Positions 35,598-46,000 are shown, numbered from the stretch's first letter. The stretch is 64,000 nt of DNA from CALMNV01 sp035688975 (GCF_035688975.1 NZ_DASSMH010000014.1:29114-93113), one strand, 5' to 3'. Made by a program: numbers and translations. The notes: generated by a model not told the origin, from the sequence alone.

Positions 35598-36239
35598 CTA
35601 GTCCGGCCTGCCGGACGGGTCGCCGGGATCCTCGGGCCACGCCATGGTGAGGACCTCGACCGCCTCCTCGGTGCGCTGGATGACCGACGTGAGCAGCTCC
35701 TCGACCGTGGCGGCGCGCAGGAGCGACTGCCTGTCGAGCGGACCGACGGGCGAGATCCCAGCGAGCTGCCAGGCTGCCTGCAGTGGGTCGTCGCTCAGGC
35801 CGACCCCGGCCGGCCAGGTCCCACCGGTGAACTCGCTTGCGCGGGCGAGGCCGCGGCGCACCGCGACCTCCGCCTCGTCGAGGAGTGGGCGCAGGTGGGG
35901 AGACCACTGCAGGTCCGGCAGGAAGGAGACCCTTGCCTCCGGGTGCGGATCGTCCTCGAGCCACTCCCGCACCTCGAACCGTCGACCGCCGACGGCCACG
36001 AGGTGGATCGCCTCGACGCCCACGTCGCACTCCCGGATACGGGCGACCGTGCCGAGGCCGAACCGGTGGTCGCCGCCGCCGACCTCTGATCCGCGCTCGA
36101 TGAGCACCACGCCGAACTCGCCCTCCTCCCGCAGGACTCTGGAGAGCAGCACGACGTAGCGGTGCTCGAAGATGCGCAGGGCCATCGGCATCGCGGGGAG
36201 GAGCACCGACCCCAAGGGAAAGATCGGCAGCGTCGTCAT
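35598..36239 (-). CDS. LON substrate-binding domain protein
   Basis: 213-residue stand-alone LON N-terminal (PUA-like) domain without protease or AAA modules. Visible family start LPIFPLGSVLLPAMPMALRIFEHRY, then EFGVVLIERGSEVGGGD and GTVARIRE. Such proteins are widespread with an undefined role in protein quality control. The gene is divergent from the sugar-binding protein at 36346. The 130-bp gap on its other side holds TTGTCCACA at 35528, which looks like a single actinobacterial DnaA box. Confidence 0.88.
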   Translation of the reverse strand: MTTLPIFPLGSVLLPAMPMALRIFEHRYVVLLSRVLREEGEFGVVLIERGSEVGGGDHRFGLGTVARIRECDVGVEAIHLVAVGGRRFEVREWLEDDPHPEARVSFLPDLQWSPHLRPLLDEAEVAVRRGLARASEFTGGTWPAGVGLSDDPLQAAWQLAGISPVGPLDRQSLLRAATVEELLTSVIQRTEEAVEVLTMAWPEDPGDPSGRPD

Positions 36240-36345
36240 GGCGACAAGGCTGACACACTGCCACGCCGGTAGATTCTGGACCGGCCGACAGGCACCCGGA
36301 GCGGGCTAGCCTGCGAAGGGACGGCACCAGCAGACGGAGGTCACG

Positions 36346-37650
36346 ATGGTGGACAGCACGAACGGATTACGGCTGACGAGGCGCACGCTCCTCGGCCTGG
36401 GTGGGGCAGCCGCGGTCGCGGGCGCGCTGGCGGCCTGCGGCAGCAACACAGGCCGGGAGACGACCCCGAGCGCGGGAGCGTCTGGTGCGGCGGGAGGCTC
36501 GAAGCCGACTCTGCAGCAGTGGTACCACCAGTACGGCGAGGCGGGCACGCAACAGGCGGTCGAGAGGTACGCGGCGGCATACAAGGACGCCACGGTGAAG
36601 GTGAGCTGGAAGCCGGGCGACTACGACCAGTCGACCGCAGCATCGCTGCTCACCGACGCCGGTCCCGACGTGTTCGAGTACGGCAACGGCCCGACGATCG
36701 ACATGATCAAGGGCGGCCAGGTCGTCGACCTCACCGACACCATCGGCTCCGCCAGGGACGACTTCAACCCCTCTTTGCTGAAGCGGATGAGCTACCAGGA
36801 CAAGGTGTGGGCCATCCCGCAGGTCATCGACATGCAGATGCTCGTCTACCGCAAGAGCATGCTCGACGCTGCCGGGGTCCAGCCGCCGAAGACGATGGAC
36901 GAGCTGCTCGCCGCCGCCAAGGCACTGACCAAGGGCAACGTGAAGGGGCTCTTCGTCGGAAACGACGGCGGCGCAGGGCTGCTCGGTGGACCGATGCTGT
37001 GGTCGGCCGGCCTCGACTACCTCACCGAGGACAACAAGTTCGGTTTCGACGACCCCGCCGCCGCCGCCGCGTTCGCCAAGCTGCGTGAGCTCTGGGAGAG
37101 CAAGGCGATCCTCCTCGGCGCGCCCAAGGACTGGTTCGACGCGTCGGCGCTCACCTCGGGCCTGACCGCCATGCAGTTCACCGGCCTGTGGACCTTCCCC
37201 GACATCAAGAAGGGCTTGGGTGACGACTTCGGCGTCCTGCCGTGGCCCGCCATGCCGGGCGGCAAGCAGTCGGTGCCGGTGGGCGCCTACGGCTCGTGCG
37301 TGAGCGCCAAGAGCAAGAACGTCGACGCCGCAAAGAAGTTCGCGGCGTGGCTGTGGATCGACCAGACGGACTACCAAGTCGACTTCGCGACGGCATACGG
37401 CTTCCACATCCCGTCGCGCACGAGCCTCATCGACAAGGCGACCACCCTCAAGTCCGGACAGGCCGCGGACGCCGCGAAGCTCGCCACCGACGTGGGCCAC
37501 GCGCAGAGTCCGCTGCTGTGGACGCCGAAGTGCAGCACGGCGTTCGGCGACATGATGGTCAAGGTCGTCAAGGGTGGTGCGGACCCCAAGGCCGAGATCG
37601 CCACGGTCAGAGGCGTCGCCGAGGCCGAGCTGAAGCGAGTCCTCGCCTGA
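36346..37650 (+). CDS. Sugar-binding lipoprotein of ABC importer (Tat-type signal)
   Basis: Family 1 solute-binding protein of 434 residues. The signal peptide has a twin-arginine motif (LRLTRRTLLGLGGAAAVAG) and a lipobox-like LAAC, so Tat export and lipidation are likely. The mature part has sugar-binding protein features (LLTDAGPDVFEYGNG and AIPQVIDMQMLVYRKSMLDA). It heads an operon with two permeases and lies next to a PfkB kinase and a GH4 glycosidase, which suggests a glycoside or disaccharide substrate. A GGAGG ribosome site precedes the ATG. Confidence 0.9.
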   Translation: MVDSTNGLRLTRRTLLGLGGAAAVAGALAACGSNTGRETTPSAGASGAAGGSKPTLQQWYHQYGEAGTQQAVERYAAAYKDATVKVSWKPGDYDQSTAASLLTDAGPDVFEYGNGPTIDMIKGGQVVDLTDTIGSARDDFNPSLLKRMSYQDKVWAIPQVIDMQMLVYRKSMLDAAGVQPPKTMDELLAAAKALTKGNVKGLFVGNDGGAGLLGGPMLWSAGLDYLTEDNKFGFDDPAAAAAFAKLRELWESKAILLGAPKDWFDASALTSGLTAMQFTGLWTFPDIKKGLGDDFGVLPWPAMPGGKQSVPVGAYGSCVSAKSKNVDAAKKFAAWLWIDQTDYQVDFATAYGFHIPSRTSLIDKATTLKSGQAADAAKLATDVGHAQSPLLWTPKCSTAFGDMMVKVVKGGADPKAEIATVRGVAEAELKRVLA

Positions 37651-37694
37651 GCGCCGCGGCCCCGGCCGCTCGTCCGGACAGGCCGGCGCAGCGC

Positions 37695-38618
37695 GTGCGG
37701 CCGCCGCTGGGCGAGCGGTTGCGCGGCCGGCAGGACCGCAACCTGTGGTTCTGGGTCTTCGTCGGCCCTTTCGTCGTCGGCCTGGTCGTCTTCATCTACG
37801 TGCCCATCGCGTGGAGCATCTACCTGTCGTTCTTCGACTCCTACAACACGGTGACGCCCACGAGGTTCGTGGGGCTCGGCAACTACGCCGACATGCTGCG
37901 CGACCCCGCTTTCCGCAGCAGCCTGCTGACCTTCCTCGCCTTCGCGGCCTTCATCGTGCCGCTCACCTTCGTGCTGTCGCTCGCGACGGCCCTGCTCATC
38001 GCCCGGGCGCGCGTGCTGCAGGCCTTCTTCCGGTCCGTCTTCTTCCTGCCGACGGCCTGCTCCTACGTCGTGGCCGCCCTCATCTGGAAGATGGGCATCT
38101 TCTCCGGCGTCCGCTCCGGCCTCGCCAACGCCCTCCTCGGCTGGTTCGGCATCGAGTCCATCCCCTGGCTGTCGCTGACCGACCCGCCGTGGTACTGGCT
38201 CGTCATCGTCACCGCGCGGCTGTGGCTGCAGGTCGGCTTCTACCTCATCCTCTTCCTCGCGGGCATCCAGCGGATCTCGCCCACCCTCTACGAGGCCGCC
38301 GCCATCGACGGTGCCGAGGGCTGGAAGGTCCTGCGCCACATCACCCTGCCGCAGCTGCGCGCGACGTCCACCGCGGTGCTGCTCCTGCTGCTCATCAACG
38401 CCTTCCAGGCCTTCGACGAGTTCTACAACATCCTGTCCACCTTCGGCACCTACCCGCCCTACGCCCGGCCACCGCTCGTCTACCTCTACTACACCGCGCT
38501 CGGCTCCGGGCAGGACTTCGGCCACGGCAGCGCGGGGGCGGTCATCCTCACCCTCGTCATCGCCGTCGTGGCCCTGACCCAGAGCCGCCTGCTCCGGCTG
38601 GGCAGCAGGGACGACTGA
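37695..38618 (+). CDS. Sugar ABC transporter permease (MalF type)
   Basis: Membrane subunit of about 307 residues. First helix LWFWVFVGPFVVGLVVFIYV, and EAA loop YEAAAIDGAEGWKVLRHITLPQL. The start is uncertain: GTG 37695 is the first standard codon before the first helix. A CTG at 37647 overlaps the upstream stop as CTGA and would add 16 residues (RLSAAAP-type sequence). Its stop overlaps the next permease as TGATG. Confidence 0.87.
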   Translation: MRPPLGERLRGRQDRNLWFWVFVGPFVVGLVVFIYVPIAWSIYLSFFDSYNTVTPTRFVGLGNYADMLRDPAFRSSLLTFLAFAAFIVPLTFVLSLATALLIARARVLQAFFRSVFFLPTACSYVVAALIWKMGIFSGVRSGLANALLGWFGIESIPWLSLTDPPWYWLVIVTARLWLQVGFYLILFLAGIQRISPTLYEAAAIDGAEGWKVLRHITLPQLRATSTAVLLLLLINAFQAFDEFYNILSTFGTYPPYARPPLVYLYYTALGSGQDFGHGSAGAVILTLVIAVVALTQSRLLRLGSRDD

Positions 38619-39469
38619 TGGCGATCGTGCGCAGCCGACGGTCCGTGCGCGTCGCCGCGATCGGGCGCTACACGGCCCTCGGGATCGCGGCCCTGCTCTT
38701 CCTCATCCCCTTCTACCTGCTCCTGCGCAGCGCGTTCATGCGCGAGCAGGACCTCGTCTCGCCCGACTTCCACTGGCTGCCGCCGGTGTGGAACTCCGAC
38801 AACCTCACGGGCCTCTTCGACAACCCGGCTATCCCGATGGCCCGCAGCCTGCTCAACTCGCTGGTCATCGCGGTGGTGCAGACGATGGGCGTCATCGTCA
38901 TCTCCGGCCTCGCCGGCTACGGCCTGGCCCGCATCCCCTTCCGCTGGTCGGGCGTCGTCTTCTGGGCCATCACCGCGACGCTGCTCATCCCGGCGGCCGT
39001 GACGTTCGTGCCCAGCTTCGTCCTCGTCTCCACGCTGGGCTGGATCTCGACGCTGCGCGGCCTGATCATCCCCGGGCTGTTCCAGGCGCTCGCGACGTTC
39101 CTGTTCCGGCAGTTCTTCCTCGGCTTCCCCAGGGAGATCGAGGAGGCCGCCTTCCTGGACGGCCTCGGCTACTGGGGCACCTTCTGGCGCGTCGTCGTGC
39201 CGAACTCGCACGGCTTCGCGGCCGCCATCGGCACCATCACCTTCATCGGTTCGTGGAACGCCTTCCTGTGGCCGCTCGTCATCGGGCGCGACCAGTCGTC
39301 CTGGACCGTGCAGATCACGCTGTCGACCTTCCTCACCGCGCAGTCGGTCCAGGTGAGCCAGCTCTTCATGGCGGCGCTCGTGGCGATCCTCCCGCTGCTG
39401 CTGATGTTCCTCTTCCTCCAGCGGTGGATCGTCGAGGGGGTCGAGCGCACCGGCATCGGCGGCGAGTGA
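38618..39469 (+). CDS. Sugar ABC transporter permease (MalG type)
   Basis: 283 residues with six hydrophobic segments. EAA loop EIEEAAFLDGLGYWGTFWRVVVPNS is clear. It starts within the stop of the previous permease (TGATG). It ends the transport operon and converges with the PfkB kinase; the 76-bp gap contains the TCGAGGTG/CACCTCGA hairpin. No ATPase is encoded in the operon. Confidence 0.9.
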   Translation: MAIVRSRRSVRVAAIGRYTALGIAALLFLIPFYLLLRSAFMREQDLVSPDFHWLPPVWNSDNLTGLFDNPAIPMARSLLNSLVIAVVQTMGVIVISGLAGYGLARIPFRWSGVVFWAITATLLIPAAVTFVPSFVLVSTLGWISTLRGLIIPGLFQALATFLFRQFFLGFPREIEEAAFLDGLGYWGTFWRVVVPNSHGFAAAIGTITFIGSWNAFLWPLVIGRDQSSWTVQITLSTFLTAQSVQVSQLFMAALVAILPLLLMFLFLQRWIVEGVERTGIGGE

Positions 39470-39490
39470 CCTGCGCGCCGCTTCCCCCAA

Positions 39491-39532
39491 TCGAGGTGTC
39501 AGGCGGCCGTATGCCGTCGTCGATCACCTCGA
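39491..39532. repeat. TCGAGGTG/CACCTCGA hairpin, second copy
   Basis: Arms tcgaggtg (39491-39498) and cacctcga (39525-39532) flank 26 bases that include CGTATGCCG. It lies between convergent genes, so a bidirectional terminator is plausible. With the element at 13373 it shares the preceding cttccC run and the following acctcgaac segment, which suggests a dispersed repeat. Confidence 0.5.
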
Positions 39533-39545
39533 ACCGGGTGGCAGG

Positions 39546-40664
39546 TCACTGCAGGCCGTTGACGTCGGCGCGCCGGGCGATCGTGGCCGTCGCCCGCCGC
39601 CGCACCCCCGGCGGCACGGTGGGCGCGATGTCGTCGAGGAAGGCGAACCGGCGCCGCAGCGACCGGTGGTAGGCGTCGTCCCGACCGGCCGCCCGCACGA
39701 CATGCCACCAGTCGAGGACATCGCCCCAGCCCGGCGCGGCGAGCGAGCCGCCGAACTGCTGAATCGCGAGCGCCGAGCACAGGCTCGCGAACGTCATCCG
39801 GTCGACGAGCGGCCACCCGGCGAGCGTCCCGACGAGGATGGCGGCGCCGAAGACGTCCCCGGCGCCGGTGGGGTCGAGCGGCGGCACCCGCAGCGACGGC
39901 ACCGCGGCCTCCTCGCCGGTGGTCGAGTCGATCCCGATCGCTCCGTCCGAGCCCTGCGTGACGATGGCCACGGGCACCCGGTCGGCGAGGGCGTAGAGCG
40001 CCTCCTGTGCCGTCGACGTACCCGTGTAGGCCATCGCCTCCACGGCATTCGGCAAGAAGGCGTGGCAGTGGTCCAGGCGCGCGAGCACCTCCTCGGCCCA
40101 GCGCTCCCCGGGGTCCCAGCCCACTCCGGCGAAGACGAGCGCCCCCTGCTCGCGGGCGAGGTCGACCCACGTGGGCGCCGAGCCGCCGTGCGTCGAGGCC
40201 TCGGCGAGGTCGACGAGGACGGCGCGGGAGCACGGGGGTATGCCGATGAGCTCGGTGGCGTCGACGGGTGCGGGATGCCCGTGGGAGACCATGCTCCGGT
40301 CGCGGTTCACCGACATCGAGACCGTGACCGGGCTGTGCCAGTCGGGAAAGCGCTGCGACCGGCTGAGGTCGATGCCCTCCTGCTCCTCCAGCGTGCGCCA
40401 GCAGAAGTCGCCGTAGTCGTCGTCGCTGAAGGCCGCGGCGAGCGACGTGCGCAGGCCGAGGCGCTGCGCGGCCACGGCGAGGTTGGCGATGCCGCCGGGA
40501 CACGAGGCCATGCCCTCCGCCCACACCTCGGTGCCCGGTGCGGGCGGCGTCGTGAGGCCGGCGAAGATGATGTCGAGGTAGACCGTTCCCCACACGAAGA
40601 CGTCGAAGGGCGGGGTCCCCGGCCCCCGCCTGCTCGCCAGCGGGTCGAACGCGGTCTCGGGCAT
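39546..40664 (-). CDS. PfkB-family carbohydrate kinase
   Basis: Ribokinase-like sugar kinase of 372 residues. The N-terminal FDVFVWGTVYLDIIFAGL and PGGIANLAVAAQRLG (substrate binding) and the catalytic anion hole DPTGAGDVFGAAILVG with Asp are intact. ATG 40664 is chosen; upstream sequence is antisense to the GH4 gene. It is divergent from the GH4 glycosidase by 55 bases and convergent with the sugar importer, so it probably phosphorylates the imported sugar or a breakdown product. Confidence 0.88.
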   Translation of the reverse strand: MPETAFDPLASRRGPGTPPFDVFVWGTVYLDIIFAGLTTPPAPGTEVWAEGMASCPGGIANLAVAAQRLGLRTSLAAAFSDDDYGDFCWRTLEEQEGIDLSRSQRFPDWHSPVTVSMSVNRDRSMVSHGHPAPVDATELIGIPPCSRAVLVDLAEASTHGGSAPTWVDLAREQGALVFAGVGWDPGERWAEEVLARLDHCHAFLPNAVEAMAYTGTSTAQEALYALADRVPVAIVTQGSDGAIGIDSTTGEEAAVPSLRVPPLDPTGAGDVFGAAILVGTLAGWPLVDRMTFASLCSALAIQQFGGSLAAPGWGDVLDWWHVVRAAGRDDAYHRSLRRRFAFLDDIAPTVPPGVRRRATATIARRADVNGLQ

Positions 40665-40719
40665 GGAATCATTCTCGCGCAGGGTCAGCCGGCGTCCGGC
40701 GACGGAGGGGTGGGCACGA

Positions 40720-42060
40720 ATGCGGTTGGTGATCCTGGGCGGTGGCGGCTTCCGGGTCCCCCTCGTCCACGGCGCGCTCCTGGGGGACCGGGGGCCGCGC
40801 CGGGTCGACGAGGTCGTCCTCCACGACACCGACGCGACCCGGCTGGACGCGATCGCCAGGGTGCTCGCGCAGCAGGCGGAGGGTCACGACGATCCGCCGC
40901 GGCTGACGGTGACGCGGGACCTCGACGGGGCCCTCGACGGCGCCGACGCTGTCTTCTCGGCGATCCGGGTGGGCGGCCTCGCCGGGCGCACCGCCGACGA
41001 GCGGGTGGCCCTCGACCTCGGACTGCTCGGCCAGGAGACGACGGGCCCCGGTGGCGTCGCCTATGGGCTGCGCACCGTGCCGGTCGCCGTCGACATCGCC
41101 GAGCGGGTGCGGCGGCTCGCCCCCACCGCGTGGGTCGTCAACTTCACCAACCCCGCCGGCATGATCACGGAGGCCATGCAGTCCGTCCTCGGCGACCGGG
41201 TCGTCGGCATCTGCGACTCGCCGCTCGGCCTGGCCCGGCGGGCAGCGCTCGCCCTCGGCCGCCGCCTCGAGGACGTGGACGTCGACTACGCCGGGCTCAA
41301 CCACCTGGGGTGGCTGCAGGGCCTGCGGGCCGACGGGCGCGACGTGCTGCCGCAGCTGCTCGCGGACCCGAGCCGGCTCGGCGGCATGGAGGAGGGCCAC
41401 CTCTTCGGGATCGACTGGCTGCAGACCCTCGGCGTGCTGCCCAACGAGTACCTCTACTACTACTACTTCACCCGCGACGCCATCGCGTCGCTCACGGCGA
41501 GCCCCACGACGCGTGGGGAGTTCCTCCTCGGCCAGCAGCGGGACTTCTATGCCGCCGTCGGCCGGGCTCCGGAGGCGGCGTGGTCGTCCTGGGACGCAGC
41601 GCGGCGCGAGCGCAACGCCACCTACATGCGTGAGGCCCGCACCGGTGAGGGGCAGGCGCGCGATGACGTCGACGGGGGCGGCTACGAGGGCGTCGCCCTC
41701 GCCCTGCTGGCGGCCCTGGGCAGGGACGAGCCGGCCACCCTCGTCCTCAACGTGCGCAACGGGCGGTCGGTCCCCGGGCTTGCGGAGGACGCCGTGGTCG
41801 AGGTGCCCTGCCGGGTCACGGCCTCCGGGCCGGTGCCCTGCGCCGTCAGCCCGCTGACCGGCCACCCCCTCGGGCTCGTCCAGCAGGTCAAGGCGGTCGA
41901 GCGCCTCACGATCCGAGCGGCGCGCGAGGGCGCCGAGGCGGTGGCCGTCGAGGCGCTCGCGCTCCACCCGCTCGTCGACTCCGTGACGACCGCCCGGCAG
42001 CTGCTCGCCGGCTACCGGTCGCGGATCCCGGAGCTCGACCGGGTCTTCGCCCCGCGCTGA
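40720..42060 (+). CDS. GH4 family glycosidase (6-phospho-beta-glucosidase-like)
   Basis: NAD+- and Mn2+-dependent glycosidase using a redox-elimination mechanism, 446 residues. The Rossmann start RLVILGGGGFRVPLVHGAL, the NFTNPAGM motif, metal ligand Cys165 (GICDSPLG) and His195 (GLNHLGW) are present. The CDxP form is nearest the phospho-glycosidase branch of GH4, whose substrates carry a 6-phosphate. No PTS gene is nearby, but an adjacent PfkB kinase could supply the phosphate. ATG 40720 is chosen over an antisense extension. Confidence 0.88.
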   Translation: MRLVILGGGGFRVPLVHGALLGDRGPRRVDEVVLHDTDATRLDAIARVLAQQAEGHDDPPRLTVTRDLDGALDGADAVFSAIRVGGLAGRTADERVALDLGLLGQETTGPGGVAYGLRTVPVAVDIAERVRRLAPTAWVVNFTNPAGMITEAMQSVLGDRVVGICDSPLGLARRAALALGRRLEDVDVDYAGLNHLGWLQGLRADGRDVLPQLLADPSRLGGMEEGHLFGIDWLQTLGVLPNEYLYYYYFTRDAIASLTASPTTRGEFLLGQQRDFYAAVGRAPEAAWSSWDAARRERNATYMREARTGEGQARDDVDGGGYEGVALALLAALGRDEPATLVLNVRNGRSVPGLAEDAVVEVPCRVTASGPVPCAVSPLTGHPLGLVQQVKAVERLTIRAAREGAEAVAVEALALHPLVDSVTTARQLLAGYRSRIPELDRVFAPR

Positions 42061-42073
42061 GGCGCACCGGCCA

Positions 42074-42197
42074 CGGTATGCCGTCAGGGCCACCCGGGCG
42101 GGTAGGCCGCCGGTGACAGCAGGACGGGTAGGCCGCCGGTCCCACCCGGGCGGCCCGCGGCATACCGGGCGAGCACACCGACGACCATTGGTCGTCG
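42074..42197. repeat. Repeat-rich gap upstream of the ZIP transporter
   Basis: The 254-bp gap after the GH4 gene has no gene but holds: a 16-bp direct repeat cgggtaggccgccggt (42099 and 42125); a 10-bp inverted repeat cggtatgccg (42074) and cggcataccg (42158); and a tight palindrome cgacgacc-att-ggtcgtcg at 42179-42197. The last could be an operator for the ZIP gene. It does not look like a Zur box to me. Confidence 0.55.
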
Positions 42198-42314
42198 TCA
42201 ACCCGGCCGCTCGTGCTCAGCCCGGGGGTCGACGCGGAGGTAATGGTCGTCCGGGTGCACACCCGCCCGGGCGCCAGACCCACCCCACCCGCCCTCCGGT
42301 GACACAATCGCGGC

Positions 42315-43043
42315 GTGCTGGAGGCTGCGTGGTGGGGGTTCGTGGGGGGCGCTGCCCTGCTGCTCGGCGCCCTGCTCGGCATCTTCGCCCGGGTGTCCAA
42401 CCGCGTCATCGGGCTCGTCATGGCCTTCGGTGCCGGCGTCCTCATCAGCGCGGTCGCCTTCGAGCTGACCGAGGAGGCCTATCGGGCAGGCGGTGCGCTG
42501 CCCGTCGTCGTGGGGCTCGTCGGGGGCTCGCTGGTCTTCTTCCTCGGTGACTGGGTCATCGACAACCGCGGCGGCCACCGCCGCAAGAGCCCGCAGGGCC
42601 CCCAAGAGGGAGCCGGCCCGATGGCGCTCGTCCTCGGCGCGCTCCTCGACGGCATCCCGGAGTCGGCCGCCATCGGCGTCAGCCTGCTCGGCGGGGGGCG
42701 GATCGGGCTGCCCATCGTCGCCGCGGTCTTCCTGTCCAACGTCCCCGAGTCGATGGCGGCGAGCGCCGGTCTGCGGCGCACGGGTCGCTCGACGAGGTAC
42801 ATCCTCGGGTTGTGGACGAGTGTGCTCGTCGCCTCGGCCGTCGCCTCGGCCGCGGGCTACGTGCTGCTCGACGGCGCGTCCGCCACGGTCACCGCGACGA
42901 TCCAGACCTTCGCCGCCGGGGCCATCATCACGATGCTCGCGGACACGATGATGCCCGAGGCGATCGAGCACTCCGGCCGCCTCGTGGGCCTGCTGACGAT
43001 GCTGGGCTTCGCGCTCGCCTTCCTCCTCAGCGCGCTCGGCTGA
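42315..43043 (+). CDS. ZIP-family metal transporter
   Basis: 242-residue membrane protein moving divalent metals (Zn, Fe or Mn) into the cytoplasm in known homologues. Eight hydrophobic segments; the ZIP core helices read LVLGALLDGIPESAAIGVSLL and VFLSNVPESMAASAGLRR, with a His-rich-like loop (DNRGGHRRK) between. GTG start. Its last 17 bases overlap the end of the convergent patatin gene. Confidence 0.88.
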   Translation: MLEAAWWGFVGGAALLLGALLGIFARVSNRVIGLVMAFGAGVLISAVAFELTEEAYRAGGALPVVVGLVGGSLVFFLGDWVIDNRGGHRRKSPQGPQEGAGPMALVLGALLDGIPESAAIGVSLLGGGRIGLPIVAAVFLSNVPESMAASAGLRRTGRSTRYILGLWTSVLVASAVASAAGYVLLDGASATVTATIQTFAAGAIITMLADTMMPEAIEHSGRLVGLLTMLGFALAFLLSALG

Positions 43044-46000
43044 CCGGCTGCGGGGACGTGAGCCTCATCGGGAGCGGCCTGCCCCGGGGGCCGGCGTGAC
43101 CGTCGAGCACCGGACGCCGGGGGCGGCGGGGCGTCGACACCTCGCGGCTCTCCTGCCGCGCGCGCCGCATCTCCACGCCGAGCGCCCGCCCGAGCCGCGT
43201 GTATGCCGTGAACTGGCCGTCGTCGAACCACTGGTCGCCCGTCGAGTCGTGCGGGAACTCCCGGTGCTGGGCGGCATACGACAGCAGCCCGTACGGCATC
43301 TCGGGCCACAGCAACGCGCGTCCGACGAGCAACGTGCCGGTGCGGGCGCCCTCGGGCAGGCCCGACGCTGCGGGGTAGGTGAAGGTGCCGAGGATGACCG
43401 GCTCCTTCGCCAGGGCCGAGTTGACCGCGGTGAGCGGCGCCTGCGGCACGAGCGGGTTGCCGGCGCCGGGCTCGGCGTGGAACGGGTGGTGCAGCGTGAT
43501 GCTGACGCCGAGCTCGCACTCGGCGAGCGCGATGGCCTCGGCCAGCCCCGGCGCGGTCGGCGGGCTGTCTCCCCCGCCGTCGACGCAGTAGATCGTCGTG
43601 CAGCGGCGCCGCAGGAGCTCGACGATGCCGAGGTTCTCGTAGTGGCCGCCGTCGGTGACGTGCAGCAGCCGCTCCTGCACCGGGTGCACGTTGAACACCT
43701 CGCGCAGCAGGTAGGTGGCCCGGCGGATGGCCGGCAGGCCGGGCATCGTCCAGTCGAGCACCCGGCCCTGCGCATCCCGGGCCTCACGCATGGCGCTGAG
43801 GAACAGCGGGTTGGGCAGCCACGCTCCGAGCCGGGCCCCAGAGATGGCGAGGAGCACCTGGTACCACCGGGAGAAGCGGCCCATCGCGGCGGCGACCGCC
43901 GCGCCGCTGATGGCGACGGCGGCCTGGACCGTGAGGTCGCGCTGCAGCCGGGGCGGGGCGACGCTCTCGAGCGCCGTGGTGCGCACCCAGCCGATGTCGG
44001 GGCCGCCCACCCAGGAGGCGCCCAGCGTGAAGGACACCGCGGGAAGTCCGGAGGGGGTGAGGTGCTGGCCGGTGAGGTTCGCGGCGGCCGCGAAGACGAA
44101 CTCGGGAAAGGGCCGCGCGGCGTCGGCCACCGTGGCGTAGGAGGACAGGAGCGTGCGCTCGCGCTGGTGGTAGGGCATCGCGACGGTCGCCGGCCCGGTC
44201 GCGGTCGGCGCCCGCAGCGTGCGGGTGGCGAAGGCGGTCGCCAGCCGCCGGCGGTAGAAGGGGTGCAGGCTGAGTGACGACTCGTCGACGAAGCCGCCCA
44301 GGACCACGACCGCCGCGAGCAGCACCGCGCCCTGGACGAGGGACGTCGTGACGTTGCCTGCCGCGAGGTCGGTGGCCGTCACGACGGTGGCGACGCCGAA
44401 GACGAGCAGCCAGCTGGCGACGAGGACGGCGAGGGAGGCAATGACGAGGAGCAGCTGCACCAGCGCCCTCGGCACCGCGATCCTCGTCGCGGGAGCCGCC
44501 TTGCCCAGCCCGGCGTTGCGGACGGTCTTGAGCCGCCGCCACAGCATGCTGGCGATGCTGGCGACGTAGGTGAGCGAGACCGCGCCCACCCAGCCGCTGA
44601 CGCCGACCTGGACGCTCGCGCCGACGAGCGAGATCGTCCGGGCCGCGAGCCACACGATCACGGGGATGCCGACGGTGATGAGCACGACCATCCCGACGAT
44701 GTGGGTCATGACCACCGACACGCGCGAGGCCCAGGCGTAGACCCGCTGGGCGCGGACGGACAGCCGGCTGTAGGCGAGCAGCTGCACCAGCCACACCCCG
44801 AGGGCGACCCCGCCGATCACGGCGACCGCGGCGACGGCATGCGGCGGCATGGTGAACGGCAGGTCGGGCGTCACGGTCGTGGTGACCCCGGCGGAGTTGG
44901 CCCTGGGTGTGGCACGCGGCAGGAGCGGCAGCGTCGCGACCGGGATGCTGCGGTAGAACCACGCAGCCGCGAGCCCCAGCACGACGGCCGGGGCGAAGAG
45001 CAGCACGATGCCGGAGAGCAGGCCGCGCGCCAGCACGCCGAGGGCCACGAGCATGCGCCCGGCCGTGTCCGCGAGGTAGGAGGAGTGGCGTCGGACATGG
45101 TCGAACTCGACGCTGCCCGCCTGGTATGCCGCGTCGGCGTCGTGCACGGGCGTGGCTCCGTCGAGCAGCCGCTGGCCGTCACCGGCATCGGTGAGCAGCT
45201 GGGCGAAGGCCCCGGCCGCGTAGCCGCCCCCGGACACCGACACGAGGTAGTCGGCTCCGCGCAGCTCGGCCCGCAGGCTCTGCAGTGCGCCGAAGGCGAC
45301 GCTGGCCGAGCGGATGCCGCCTCCGGACAGGCACACGCCGACGGACTCCGTCGCGGCGGTCCGCTCGGCCAGGCCGGTGATGCCGGGCACGGTGTAAGCG
45401 CGCCGCCACCGGGACTCGTCGGTCCCCTCGGTGTGGGGGGCGGCTTCGGCGGGGCGGGGCGCTGCCGACGAGTCCGTCGGCGGTGAGGTCGGCCGGCCGC
45501 TGGGCTCCGGGGGCGGGATCTCGACGGCCTCGGGCACCCGGATGTCGTCTGCCAGCCAGCCGTGCGTCGCGTGCCGGTCGCCGTAGGGCCCGAACCGGGC
45601 GACCCACAGCCGGAACAGGGTGACGACGACCCCCAGGAGGGCGACGACGGCCGCGGGCAGCACCGTGGAGAACTTGACGGTCGCGGCCGCGGCCACGGCG
45701 TCGAGGACACGGCCGCGGTCACCGACCCCGCGCAGGGCGGCGGTGAGCAGGAGGTTCTCGATGAGGTCGGCCACCACGGCCACCACGGCGGCGACGCGGC
45801 CCAGCCGGGCGAGCTGGGCTGCCCTCGGGCTCCAGAACACCCACCCGGCGCTGCCCGTCCCGAGCCAGAGGGCGAGCCCGTAGCCGGCGATGAAGACGTA
45901 GTCCCACGCGACGGCGCCCTCGGTGCCGGGCGGCAGCGGCCAGTACTGGGACCGGCCGCCGAGCTCCACGGCCAGCATGTCGAGTGCCGGGGCGTTGGCG

